Positions 26,742-36,097 of a stretch of DNA of 64,000 bases are shown here, one piece after another. The position numbers were made by a program, and so were the translations under genes. Position 1 is the first letter of the stretch, and each line of letters starts with the position of its first letter. The notes under the pieces were generated by a model. The model saw nothing but the letters and a program-made list of their open reading frames with translations, was not told where the DNA came from and made no database searches. Source of the DNA: Oscillospiraceae bacterium (GTDB lineage: Bacteria > Bacillota > Clostridia > Oscillospirales > Ruminococcaceae); contig JAITEB010000045.1 in assembly GCA_031282245.1 (NCBI GenBank), positions 1-64,000 on the forward strand, read 5' to 3'.

Positions 26742-27971
26742 ATGCAAAACGTTTTAGATACACTTGCGTCAAGAGGCCTTGTCGCGCAGTCAACCAATTT
26801 GGACGCTCTTAAAAAAATTTTGTCAAAAGAAAAAATAAAATTTTATATAGGTTTTGACGGCACCGCCGACAGTCTTCATGTCGGGCACTTTATCCCGATT
26901 GTCCTGATGAAGCACATGCAGAACGCCGGGCACACCCCTATCGCGCTGCTGGGCACCGGCACAACACTGATAGGCGACCCTACCGGCAAAAGCGACATGC
27001 GCAAAATGCTCGACATGGAGGAAATAAACAAAAACGCCGAGCTGTTCCGGAGGCAAATCTCGAAATATATAGATTTTTCCGGCGGCAGAGCGATTGTCGA
27101 GCGCAACGGCGACTGGCTCTGCGAGATAAAATATATCGACATGCTGAGGGAGGTGGGCCTGCATTTCTCCGTCAACAGAATGCTCGCGGCCGAATGCTTT
27201 AAAAACCGCATGGAGCGCGGCTTGTCTTTCATGGAGTTCAACTACATGATTATGCAAAGCTACGACTTTTTACAGCTCTACAGGCGGCACAGCTGCCTGC
27301 TGCAGATGGGCGGCGACGACCAGTGGTCTAATATTATCGGCGGCGTTGAGCTTGTGCGCCGCAAGGAAGGCCGGGAGGTTTTCGGGCTGACGGTCCCTTT
27401 GCTTACCACCAAAGAGGGCAGGAAAATGGGTAAAACCGAAAAAGGCGCGCTCTGGCTTGACCCGGACAAAACTTCGCCCTACGACTTTTTCCAGTATTGG
27501 CGCAATATCGGCGACCAGGACGTTATAAACACGATGAAATTTATAACCTTCCTGCCGCCGGAGGAAATAGACGAATTCGCGAAGCTGGAGGACAGCGATA
27601 TAAACAAGGCTAAAGAACGCCTTGCCTTCGAGGTCACAAAGCTGATTCACGGCGAGGACGAGGCCAAAAAAGCGCTTTCCGCGGCGCAGTCCGTTTTTGT
27701 TGCGGGCGGCGCGGACGCGAATATGCCCTCCGCTTCCCTTTCTGAAGAGGATTTCACAGAGGGCAAAATCGAAATTTTGAAACTGCTGCTTGCTTCCGGG
27801 CTTGCTCCCTCCAGAAGCGAGGGCAGACGGCTTGTGACGCAGGGCGGGATTGTCGTGGGCGGCGAGAAAATCTCCGACCCGGCGCAAGAGTTTGAAAAAG
27901 CTCTCTTTGAGGGCGAGGGCGTGATTGTCAAAAAGGGAAAGAAAGTTTTCCTGCGGGTTAATTTTAGCTGA
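26742..27971 (+). CDS. tyrS: Tyrosyl-tRNA synthetase
   Basis: A 409-residue class I synthetase charging tRNA-Tyr. The HIGH motif reads H-V-G-H-F, the KMSKS motif is K-M-G-K-T, and a C-terminal S4 RNA-binding domain (S-E-G-R-R-L-V-T-Q-G-G-I-V) is intact. GGAGG lies 7 bases before ATG 26742; the frame is open to 26505 but that part overlaps dcd in another frame. The upstream T-box with a TAC specifier fits its product. Confidence 0.96.
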   Translation: MQNVLDTLASRGLVAQSTNLDALKKILSKEKIKFYIGFDGTADSLHVGHFIPIVLMKHMQNAGHTPIALLGTGTTLIGDPTGKSDMRKMLDMEEINKNAELFRRQISKYIDFSGGRAIVERNGDWLCEIKYIDMLREVGLHFSVNRMLAAECFKNRMERGLSFMEFNYMIMQSYDFLQLYRRHSCLLQMGGDDQWSNIIGGVELVRRKEGREVFGLTVPLLTTKEGRKMGKTEKGALWLDPDKTSPYDFFQYWRNIGDQDVINTMKFITFLPPEEIDEFAKLEDSDINKAKERLAFEVTKLIHGEDEAKKALSAAQSVFVAGGADANMPSASLSEEDFTEGKIEILKLLLASGLAPSRSEGRRLVTQGGIVVGGEKISDPAQEFEKALFEGEGVIVKKGKKVFLRVNFS

Positions 27972-28027
27972 AAAGCAAAATTTCGCGCTCTGATTTGAAT
28001 CTTATCTTAAACATGTCACTTTAATGA

Positions 28028-28483
28028 TTATCTCCGCAGGATATTTTGGAAAAATCTTTGTAAAATTTTTTTAGATTCTTCCGCCAGAACCCCGCTTTTA
28101 ACGAGCGGCTTATGCGCAAACTGCATATGAAAAAGATTCGCCACACTCCCCGCCGCCCCCGCCTTTGAATCCTTCGCGGCAAAGACAAGCCGCTCTATCC
28201 GCGCGTTTATAATCGCCCCCGCGCACATCGGGCAGGGTTCAAGCGTGACAAAAATCTCGCAGCCGGAAAGCCGCCACGAATTCAGCTTCCCGCACGCGGC
28301 GGCAATCGCGCTCATCTCCGCATGAGCAAGGGCGCTTCGGTCCCTTTCGCGGCAATTTTTGCCCTCGGCGATGATTTCCCCGTCTTTCACAATAAGGGCG
28401 CCGACGGGGATTTCCCCCTCCTGGGCGGCTTCCGCGGCCAATTCCAGCGCACGGCGCATGTAAAATTCATCGCGCCGCCCCAT
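28028..28483 (-). CDS. tadA: tRNA adenosine deaminase TadA
   Basis: A 151-residue zinc deaminase that makes inosine at the wobble position of tRNA-Arg. The zinc site is complete: H54-A-E56 and P-C84-P-M-C87. The N-terminus F-Y-M-R-R-A-L-E-L-A is typical. Its start overlaps the stop of the CPBP-like gene by one base (TGATG). Confidence 0.93.
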   Translation of the reverse strand: MGRRDEFYMRRALELAAEAAQEGEIPVGALIVKDGEIIAEGKNCRERDRSALAHAEMSAIAAACGKLNSWRLSGCEIFVTLEPCPMCAGAIINARIERLVFAAKDSKAGAAGSVANLFHMQFAHKPLVKSGVLAEESKKILQRFFQNILRR

Positions 28484-29598
28484 CAGGATTTTACAGTTCC
28501 GGGCAGAGAGTTTGCCAGCATGCCGGAGAACAGTATAAACAGGCTGATAAGCACAAACGGGGAAGAAAACACAAGCGACAGTTTTTCTCCGGGCCTGATT
28601 ATAGATTTTGTCGCAAGCGGCTTGAAAAGTTCCTTCTGAGATTTTATAATATAAAAAAAGGCAAGATAGGCCGCAATGAAAACAATCAGCTTTATAACAG
28701 CCCAGACCGTGCTGTTTGCGCGCAAATCGTTTATAATCGGGATGTTCTGGTAAGAGTTGATTATTATGCCGGAGCCGAACTCCGCAAAGAGACGCATTGC
28801 AAGTGGCACTATTATATTGTCTGAATAAACGGCGAAATAGCCAAGCACAAGCCCGAGCATAAAATTGCCCGGCATCCTGGCGAGATCCATGCGGAAAATC
28901 GCGGCGAACAGCGACGAGAGCACAATCGCAAAGCCGTGGCCAAAATCCGCAAAAGACTGAATAACCGCCCCTCTGAAGAAAAACTCCTCAAAAAAGGCGG
29001 GTAAAAGGCAGGGCAGCAAGAACCTGAACACAAAAGTGAAAGGTGAAGCCTGAGGATCAAAGCGGGCAACCCTGCTGCCGCTGATAAGCGCGACGCCGAA
29101 TAATTTTGACGTTGACACGAATATTTTTTTAAAGTAGTCGCTCATTATAAAAAAGGCAAGCATGACTATGCAGGCCGGGAGCAAAAGCTTTATGTCCGGT
29201 TTGCTGCGGACGTTGTTGGAAAAATTCACAAGACTCCTGATTGACATTCTTGTAAAAACGGAATACAGCACAAAAAGCAGGGCGTAACTAAGCAGACAAA
29301 CTATATAGGGGTATAAATAAATGTAAATTGCGTAATTTTTGAACCGGGAAAGAAATTCTATAAACTTGTCCTGAAAAAACGAGCCTTCCCGCAGAAAGAA
29401 GCCGACTGTCAGGAAAACCAGCGTCGCTATCCCCAAAATATAACTTCGGCGGCGAAGACTGCGCCTTTCTTCTTCCTCCGGTTTTTTCGGGAGAAAGCCC
29501 TGCCCGACAATAAAAGTAAAATTATTGTCCGGTCCGGGATCGCTGCCGGAATTGACAGCGTATATCTCTGGGGACCCGTTATAAGATTCAGAGGACAT
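28483..29598 (-). CDS. CPBP-family (CAAX protease-like) membrane protein, degenerate
   Basis: A 371-residue multi-helix protein. The CPBP core is near 200-290: motif 1 (F-F-E-E-F-F-F-R-G) is intact. Motif 2, normally F-x-x-x-H, reads F-A-A-I-F-R, and the third motif's histidine is also absent (P-L-A-M-R-L-F). Without these metal-site histidines it may be inactive as a protease and act as a binding protein. The N-terminal 80 residues are cytoplasmic and charged. It is co-transcribed with tadA. Confidence 0.8.
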   Translation of the reverse strand: MSSESYNGSPEIYAVNSGSDPGPDNNFTFIVGQGFLPKKPEEEERRSLRRRSYILGIATLVFLTVGFFLREGSFFQDKFIEFLSRFKNYAIYIYLYPYIVCLLSYALLFVLYSVFTRMSIRSLVNFSNNVRSKPDIKLLLPACIVMLAFFIMSDYFKKIFVSTSKLFGVALISGSRVARFDPQASPFTFVFRFLLPCLLPAFFEEFFFRGAVIQSFADFGHGFAIVLSSLFAAIFRMDLARMPGNFMLGLVLGYFAVYSDNIIVPLAMRLFAEFGSGIIINSYQNIPIINDLRANSTVWAVIKLIVFIAAYLAFFYIIKSQKELFKPLATKSIIRPGEKLSLVFSSPFVLISLFILFSGMLANSLPGTVKS

Positions 29599-29932
29599 CC
29601 GGCGATACCTTTCCCTTCTTTTTTAGGATTTCAACAAATTCGGGCGTTTCTTATTGTCCTGAAAAAAATTCTTCCAGCACAGCATATTATAGCATAAAGC
29701 GCAAAAGCTCTTCTATTGGCACTATTAAATTTTTTATGAATTAATATATTTATGTATGGCGGACACATATAAATTATCTTATAATATAGTCTAAAATATT
29801 AATTTTCAGCCTGAAAACGGCCTCCGGGCTTTCCCCCGCACACCGGCGCGGCGCGAATAATTATGCGCGGAATTTTCCCGCATGCCGCACAATAACAACA
29901 ATAGTCGCACATTTTGAAAGGATGAAGCTGCT
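29599..29932. other. Divergent intergenic region
   Basis: Holds the upstream regions of the CPBP-like gene (-) and the CNNM gene (+). It is AT-rich at 29700-29810 with a TATAAT at 29780-29785 but no matching -35 box, then GC-rich. No further element is supported. Confidence 0.4.
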
Positions 29933-31287
29933 TTGCCTTCGGATGACTTATTCTAGGTAAGTTTGTTCTGCAATTTGTTCTTATTTTCCTGAACGCCGTT
30001 TTTGCCTGCGCCGAAATCTCCGTTATTTCGCTCAACGAAGTTCTGGTGCGCCGCGACGCGGAAAGCGGCGACAAAAAGGCTCAGAAACTGCTCTACATGA
30101 TTGAACGCCCGACAAAATTTCTCGCCACCATTCAGGTCTGCATAACGCTGGCCGGTCTGCTGGGCAGCGCCTTTGCCGCCGACAGCTTCTCCGATCCCCT
30201 TGCCAAATGGCTGCTGGGCCTTGGCGTGCCGCTTGAAAAAAACTTGCTGAATAATATCTGCGTTGTGCTCATCACCCTGGTTTTGGCCTATTTTTCGCTG
30301 GTTTTGGGCGAGCTTGTGCCAAAACGCATCGCGATGAAAAGAACCGAGGCGGTCGCGGACTTTGCCGCCGGTCTGATTTATTATGCGGGAAAAATCGCCT
30401 CGCCGCTCGTCGCTTTCCTGAACATATCGACAAGCGCCGTCCTCTCCCTTATCGGCATCGACCCGAACGAGAAGGGAGAAACCGTTACAGAAGAAGAGAT
30501 CAGGGCAATGGTTGACGCAAGCAGCCAGAGCGGGAATATAGACCCCGAAGAAAAGGCCATGATTGAAAATATATTCGAGTTTAACAATAAAACCGTCGAT
30601 GAAATTATGGTTCATCGCACTGACGTTGATTTTCTGTGGCTGGAAGACAGTCTGGACGTCTGGGAAAACACTTTTATAAGTTCTAACCATTCATATCTTC
30701 CTGTCTGCGGAGAGGACGCCGACGATATAGTCGGCATACTTCATTCCAAGAAATTTTACGCCGCCAGAAGAGACAACGTGACGGAAACCAGGGATATCAA
30801 GTCTTATTTGGGCAGCCCGTATTTTGTCCCGGAGTACATCACTATCAATGTGCTTTTCAAAAACATGCAGAAGAAAAAAAGCCGCTTTGCCGTCGTTCTG
30901 GACGAATACGGCGGCATGTCCGGCATAATCACAATGAACGACCTTCTTGAGGAAATTGTCGGCGACTTTGACGACGAAATAGAAGATCCGGAAATAAATG
31001 TCGTCGGCGAGGGCAGGTGGCGCATCAAGGGCACCACCGACCTGGAAAGCGTGAGCCGGGCAACCGGAGCCGCGCTTCCGGAGGACGAGGACTACGACAC
31101 TTTGGGCGGGCTTATCATTCATGAGCTGAAAGCCATCCCCTTTGACTCAAACGTCCCGCCTGTGGAAAAATACGGCCTGAAAATATGGGTCGAAGAAGTG
31201 AAAGCCCGGCGGATTGAATGGGCGGGCGTTATGCTTCTTGAGACAGAAAAAAAAGAAGCCGCAGACGAAACCGCGGCCAAAAATTAG
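29933..31287 (+). CDS. CNNM/CBS-pair membrane protein, 5' end probably frameshifted
   Basis: A hemolysin C/CorC-type ion transporter with an N-terminal DUF21 membrane domain, two CBS domains (about 190-310) and a C-terminal CorC_HlyC domain. The continuous frame has no ATG, GTG or TTG before GTG 30046, which would cut off the first helix, yet upstream codons encode the family's expected helix (L-N-A-V-F-A-C-A-E-I-S-V-I-S-L-N). A TTG at 29933 after AAAGGATGA opens another frame (M-P-S-D-D-L-F) that stops at 29954; inserting one base near 29953 joins the two. Either a real inactivating deletion or a sequence error. It overlaps the convergent gene by 4 bases. Confidence 0.75.
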
Positions 31288-32765
31288 AATCTCTGCAAAA
31301 ACTTGTACCCGCCCAGAAAAGAGCGCAGCCGCCCGGCAATATAATCGCAGCCGCCCGGCGAATCGGACTCTATATCAAGCGGCATAAGCGGCTCATGCAA
31401 AGAAAGCCGCAGCAAAAACCAGCCGTTTCCAAAATCTTCTTCACAGTTCACCCGCAATCCTTCGTAATTTTCGCCCTCGGCGCTCCAGCCTTCAGCCGTT
31501 TTTACAAACTCCCCAAGCCCCGCTAAAACCTGATCTCCACAGGCTTTAAAGTTCTCCGCGCTGATTTTCAGCCGGAGATTTTTTGTCTCCAGCGGTTGTT
31601 TCAGATCGGAAAGCAAGTCTTCCACGGTTTTTACCTCGCGGCGAAGCCGCGCCGCCTTGATGATGATTTTCGCGCTCAAATAAGCCCCGTCGTCCAGAAA
31701 ATAATTCTCCCGCAGGGCGGCATGGCCGGAAGTCTCTATGGCAAGCGGCGCGGAAATCCCCTCCCGGTTAAGCCGTATCGCCTCGCCGATAACATTGCGG
31801 TATCCGCGCTTGAAACGGCGGTGCTTCCCGCCAAGCCCGGCAATGAACAGGGGCAGTCCGGCGCTTGTGACCGAATCCGTCACGATTACCCCTCCGGGGT
31901 TTTCTTCCAGAACAATTGCGGCGCTTAGGGCGATCAGCGCATTGCGGTTTATTTCTCTTCCGCTTTTGCCGACGATTGCGGAGCGGTCAACGTCCGTGTC
32001 AAAAATAATGCCCAAATCCGCGCCGCCTTTCACCGTCGCTTCCCGTATAGAGCGCATTGCGCCGGCGTTTTCGGGGTTTGGCATATGATTGGGGAAATTG
32101 CCGTCAGGAGACAAAAACTGGCTTGCGGAAACGTCCGCTCCAAGCCGCGCAAGAACTTTCTCCGCAAAGAAACCGCCCGCGCCGTTGCCTGCGTCCACAG
32201 CTATTTTAAAGCCGGCAAGCGGCCTTTCATAATCTTCCGGTGAGTTTATACCGGCGCGTATCAGATCAATCAAAAAATCCGAGTAAACGCCAATCAGGTC
32301 GGCATTTTGAATTTTGCCGCCATTTTTCGGCTCCGGAGGGGAGGAGTTTTCCAGAATATATTTTATATCCAAAGCTTCACAGCCCCCGGATTTAGAGAAA
32401 AATTTCATGCCGTTATAATAATATGGCAGATGGCTTGCCGTTACCATGATAGATCCGTCGCAGTCATATCCTTCCGGCACGCAGGCCATAAACATGGCGG
32501 GAGTCGTCGCCATTCCGCAGTCCAGCACAAAACAGCCCATTTTTGCAAGGCTTTGGGCAAGCGCGGATTTAAGACCCGGCCCGGACAGCCGCGAATCCAT
32601 GCCCACTGCGATTTTCAGGTTTTCCCTGCCGGTTTTTTCTTTGAGGAGTTTCACAAAGCCAGAACTGATTAAGGCGCAGTTTTCCGGGCTCAGGCTTATT
32701 TTGCTTTCTTTGGTTTCTATCGCGACTCCCCTTATGTCCGAACCGTTTTGCAATTTCAGCAGCAT
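31284..32765 (-). CDS. Phosphomannomutase/phosphoglucomutase-family enzyme
   Basis: A 493-residue alpha-D-phosphohexomutase that interconverts hexose 1- and 6-phosphates. The catalytic serine is in V-T-A-S-H-L-P (the usual N of T-A-S-H-N-P is L), the metal loop is D-T-D-V-D-R, and the sugar loop is E-T-S-G-H. All four domains appear to be present. Which hexose is used cannot be told; glycogen phosphorylase at 33640 makes glucose-1-phosphate, so a glucomutase role would fit. Confidence 0.88.
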   Translation of the reverse strand: MLLKLQNGSDIRGVAIETKESKISLSPENCALISSGFVKLLKEKTGRENLKIAVGMDSRLSGPGLKSALAQSLAKMGCFVLDCGMATTPAMFMACVPEGYDCDGSIMVTASHLPYYYNGMKFFSKSGGCEALDIKYILENSSPPEPKNGGKIQNADLIGVYSDFLIDLIRAGINSPEDYERPLAGFKIAVDAGNGAGGFFAEKVLARLGADVSASQFLSPDGNFPNHMPNPENAGAMRSIREATVKGGADLGIIFDTDVDRSAIVGKSGREINRNALIALSAAIVLEENPGGVIVTDSVTSAGLPLFIAGLGGKHRRFKRGYRNVIGEAIRLNREGISAPLAIETSGHAALRENYFLDDGAYLSAKIIIKAARLRREVKTVEDLLSDLKQPLETKNLRLKISAENFKACGDQVLAGLGEFVKTAEGWSAEGENYEGLRVNCEEDFGNGWFLLRLSLHEPLMPLDIESDSPGGCDYIAGRLRSFLGGYKFLQRF

Positions 32766-32848
32766 GTTCTATCCACCTTTGCAAATGATTTTACGAGCAG
32801 CGGGTCTTTCAGGGAGAGACTGGACCTGTACCCCGCCAGGGCAGGCAA

Positions 32849-33229
32849 TTACAGGCTAAGTATTCTGTAGCCTTCGGGCATGCCAGACTCCAGCAGCTGG
32901 GACTTAAGCTGCTGATTTTCTTTTTTGAGAGCGGCGATGTCGCGCCGCAGGCTGTCAACCTCGCTTCGGGCCGAGGCTGCGTCCTCCAGATAATCTTTAA
33001 TCTGGGTGCGGAGGTTGTCCGAGTTGCTTTCGGACTTGTTGGAGTCGTCCAGATAAGACAGCGCGCAGAGCACAAGCGCCTGCGTAATAGAAATATGGCT
33101 GTCTTTGTTCATAATATCTTTGACGGAGTTATCAAGGCCGCTTGCCAGCTCGCGCACATAATCGGGGTCTTCGTTTGACAGGATTGAATATTCGGAGTTG
33201 CAGATAAAAACTTTAATACGGTTTGCCAT
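32849..33229 (-). CDS. zapA: Cell division protein ZapA
   Basis: A 126-residue ZapA-type protein that bundles FtsZ. The N-terminal globular domain reads N-R-I-K-V-F-I-C-N-S-E-Y, and a long coiled coil follows from about residue 70 (rich in Leu, Glu, Lys). The frame continues to 33292, but ATG 33229 matches the family start; AAAGGA lies about 14 bases upstream. Confidence 0.85.
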   Translation of the reverse strand: MANRIKVFICNSEYSILSNEDPDYVRELASGLDNSVKDIMNKDSHISITQALVLCALSYLDDSNKSESNSDNLRTQIKDYLEDAASARSEVDSLRRDIAALKKENQQLKSQLLESGMPEGYRILSL

Positions 33230-33504
33230 AAGGTTTTTAACATTCCTTTCTAATAATAAACAAATTTTAACAGTTCCAGCCCAGAAAGACACCCTGTTTA
33301 TTTTCAGAAAAAAGTTTTTAAATTATTTGCAGAATTATTATATTTGACAATTAGCGCATATATAATTAAGACGTTTCAAATATAAGTATAATCTATTATA
33401 AAGGCAAAATCAATAAAACCAAACTAATTTATAAAAATAAATTGCGGAAATCAAGAAAGGGGAGTTTTTATCGCCCTGTCTTTAAGAATTGCCATAAATA
33501 CACA

Positions 33505-33533
33505 TTTACTTTACTGGATATAAAAGGTATAAT
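33505..33533 (+). promoter_or_regulatory. Sigma-A promoter for glgP
   Basis: TTTACT (33505-33510), a 17-base spacer and consensus TATAAT (33528-33533). The transcript would begin just before the hairpin at 33547. Confidence 0.6.
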
Positions 33534-33546
33534 ATAGCTTATGTGA

Positions 33547-33609
33547 ATGCCGGGCGGACTGCGTTAGCCCTCTGTCGGCGGAACCTGCGCAGCGATGCGG
33601 TCCGCGCAT
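33547..33609 (+). promoter_or_regulatory. GC-rich leader hairpin upstream of glgP
   Basis: ATGC, CGG and GCGGAC on the left (33547-33559) can pair with GTCCGC and GCAT on the right (33600-33609), enclosing about 40 bases. A T-rich stretch (TTTATTTTATT) follows directly. The layout resembles an attenuator in the 5' leader, but I do not recognise a known riboswitch class. Confidence 0.45.
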
Positions 33610-33639
33610 TTATTTTATTAAAAAGGCTAGGGAGGCTCT

Positions 33640-36048
33640 ATGTTTGGCATGAGAGAAGAAATCAAAAGATCAGAACTTGAATCGCTTTTGGCGCAGAAGC
33701 TTGAGAAAGGATACGGAGTAGCCCGAGAAGACGCAACCGACGAGATACTCTATAAGGCGCTGGCCTCCGTGATAAAAGACTATCTTGCGGAAAAACGCCG
33801 GAAATTTTCGGTTGACATCAGCAGCCACGGCAGAAAAAGAGTTTATTATATCTGCATGGAATTTCTGCTGGGGCGTTCGCTTAAAAACAACTTGTTTAAC
33901 TTGGGTATAGAAAAAAGCGCGCGCGAAGTCCTGAAAAAGACATATGACGCGAACCTTGACGCGCTGTACGAACAGGAACCGGACGCGGGACTCGGCAACG
34001 GCGGGCTTGGGCGGCTTGCGGCCTGCTTTATGGATTCTCTTGCGGCTTTGGAATACCCCGCCACGGGCTATTCGATCCTGTACGAGTTCGGCATATTCAA
34101 ACAGCGGATTATCGACGGCTGGCAGACGGAGCTTCCCGATAACTGGCTTCCCGGCGGGGAGGTGTGGCTTACGCCGCGCCCCGATCAGACAAGCGAGGTT
34201 CACTTTGGCGGGGAAATTCAGGAATTCTGGGACTACGGCTACCACTATATCAATTATGTGAATTACAAAACTGTCGAGGCCGTACCCTATGACATGTATG
34301 TATCCGGCTATGACAGCAAGGGCGTGACAAAGCTGCGGCTCTTCAAGGCGAAAAGCCCGAGCATAGACATGGGCCTGTTCAACAGCGGGGACTATGCCCG
34401 CGCAATCAACCAGAACGCCATGGCCGAAGTAATTTCTAAAATATTATACCCGAACGACAATCACATAGAAGGCAAGCAGCTTCGCCTGGAACAGCAGTAT
34501 TTTCTGGTCTGCGCCGCTCTTAACAATATAACCACAACGCACTTGAAAACGTACGGCACTATGGACAACTTTCACGAAAAAGTCGCAATACAGCTCAACG
34601 ACACGCACCCGGCCCTCATGATTCCGGAGCTTATGCGCGTGCTGCTTGACGAATGCGGCTACAGCTGGGATAAAGCCTATGATATAACGATCAACACTTT
34701 CTCTTATACAAATCATACGGTCATGTCCGAGGCCCTGGAAGTCTGGAACGAGGATCTGTTCCGGACGCTTCTGCCAAGGCATCACCAGATTCTCAAAGAG
34801 ATTGATAACCGATTTGCCGCCGAAATACGCGGCGTTACCGACAAATCCGAAGCCGAAATCGCCGGAATGACCGTCATCAGCAAGCATCAGATCAGGATGG
34901 CGAATCTTTCTGTTATAGCCAGCCACGCCGTCAACGGCGTTTCGGCCATTCATTCGCAGATTATAAAAGACGACGTATTCAGCGGCTTTTATTCTGTAAT
35001 GCCGAAGAAATTCAAAAACGTCACCAACGGCATTTCCAGCAGGAGATGGCTAAACCAGTCCAACCACGGTCTGACGGAGCTTTGCAATGACCTTCTTGGA
35101 AGCGATTACGTCAAGAATATGACAAAACTGGAAGGTCTCCGCAAGTATCAGAACGACGCGCAAGTTCTCGAAAGACTTGGGGCAGTCAAGCGGGAAAACA
35201 AAGAAAACTTTGCGAAATACCTCAAAAGCCGCAGTATCGGAATTATCGACCCCGCTTCCATGTTTGACGTCCAGGTCAAGCGTATGCACGAGTACAAGCG
35301 CCAGCACCTCAACGCCCTGAACATCATCAGCCTTTACCAGAAACTGCTTGACAATCCGCAATTGGATATAGTCCCGCAGACATTTATTTTCGGCGCGAAA
35401 GCCGCCCCGGGCTACTATCTTGCAAAGCAGATTATAAGGCTTATCTGTCAGCTCCAGAAAGAAATAGAAAAGCGCCCGGACATCAGCGAGAAACTGCGCA
35501 TTGTCTACCTTGAGGACTACAAGGTAAGCCTTTCGGAGGTTTTAATGCCGGCAAGCGAGGTTTCCGAGCAGATTTCACTTGCCGGAACAGAAGCTTCCGG
35601 AACAGGCAATATGAAACTTATGCTCAACGGGGCAATCACGCTGGGGACGCTTGACGGCGCCAATATCGAAATCAAAGAAGCCTGCGGCGACGAGAACATT
35701 ATTATTTTCGGCATGAACGCCCAGGAAGCAAAGGCGGCAAAGGCCGCCTACCGCCCGATAGAATATTACAACGGCAATCCTGATATAAAACGCGCAATTG
35801 ATCTTATGGTCAGCGGGGTAAACGGCAACAGCTTTGAGGAACTTGCCAATTCCCTCAAGAACAGCGACCCCTATATGGTCCTGAAAGATTTTGAAAGCTA
35901 TCGCGAAGCCCGCGGCCGCATGACCAGGCTCTATAGAGAACCGGCCGCCTGGAACAGGATGAGCCTGAACAATATAGCCGGGGCGGGACGTTTTTCCGCC
36001 GACGAAGCTATCCGGAAGTACGCCGCCGATATTTGGCGCTGCAACTGA
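33640..36048 (+). CDS. glgP: Glycogen/maltodextrin phosphorylase
   Basis: An 802-residue phosphorylase that releases glucose-1-phosphate from alpha-1,4-glucans. The pyridoxal phosphate lysine lies in E-A-S-G-T-G-N-M-K, and the N-terminal G-L-G-N-G-G-L-G-R-L-A-A-C glucan/PLP region and K-R-M-H-E-Y-K-R-Q are intact. GGGAGG precedes the ATG. Length is normal for the bacterial family. A leader hairpin and a sigma-A promoter precede it. Confidence 0.96.
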   Translation: MFGMREEIKRSELESLLAQKLEKGYGVAREDATDEILYKALASVIKDYLAEKRRKFSVDISSHGRKRVYYICMEFLLGRSLKNNLFNLGIEKSAREVLKKTYDANLDALYEQEPDAGLGNGGLGRLAACFMDSLAALEYPATGYSILYEFGIFKQRIIDGWQTELPDNWLPGGEVWLTPRPDQTSEVHFGGEIQEFWDYGYHYINYVNYKTVEAVPYDMYVSGYDSKGVTKLRLFKAKSPSIDMGLFNSGDYARAINQNAMAEVISKILYPNDNHIEGKQLRLEQQYFLVCAALNNITTTHLKTYGTMDNFHEKVAIQLNDTHPALMIPELMRVLLDECGYSWDKAYDITINTFSYTNHTVMSEALEVWNEDLFRTLLPRHHQILKEIDNRFAAEIRGVTDKSEAEIAGMTVISKHQIRMANLSVIASHAVNGVSAIHSQIIKDDVFSGFYSVMPKKFKNVTNGISSRRWLNQSNHGLTELCNDLLGSDYVKNMTKLEGLRKYQNDAQVLERLGAVKRENKENFAKYLKSRSIGIIDPASMFDVQVKRMHEYKRQHLNALNIISLYQKLLDNPQLDIVPQTFIFGAKAAPGYYLAKQIIRLICQLQKEIEKRPDISEKLRIVYLEDYKVSLSEVLMPASEVSEQISLAGTEASGTGNMKLMLNGAITLGTLDGANIEIKEACGDENIIIFGMNAQEAKAAKAAYRPIEYYNGNPDIKRAIDLMVSGVNGNSFEELANSLKNSDPYMVLKDFESYREARGRMTRLYREPAAWNRMSLNNIAGAGRFSADEAIRKYAADIWRCN

Positions 36049-36097
36049 TTTTTTTCCGCCTTTTTAAATCATGTATAATCTATTGAAGTATTTATCT

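Larger units (their letters stand above)
33230..33639 (+). other. Intergenic leader of glgP
   Basis: About 410 bases between the divergent zapA and glgP genes. It is AT-rich to 33535, holds a promoter at 33505-33533, then a GC-rich foldable segment at 33547-33609. No open reading frame of interest was seen. Confidence 0.5.

Noticed and set aside
33344-33366. TTGACA and TATAAT upstream of glgP
   Set aside because: Both boxes are consensus but only 11 bases apart, too close for one promoter.
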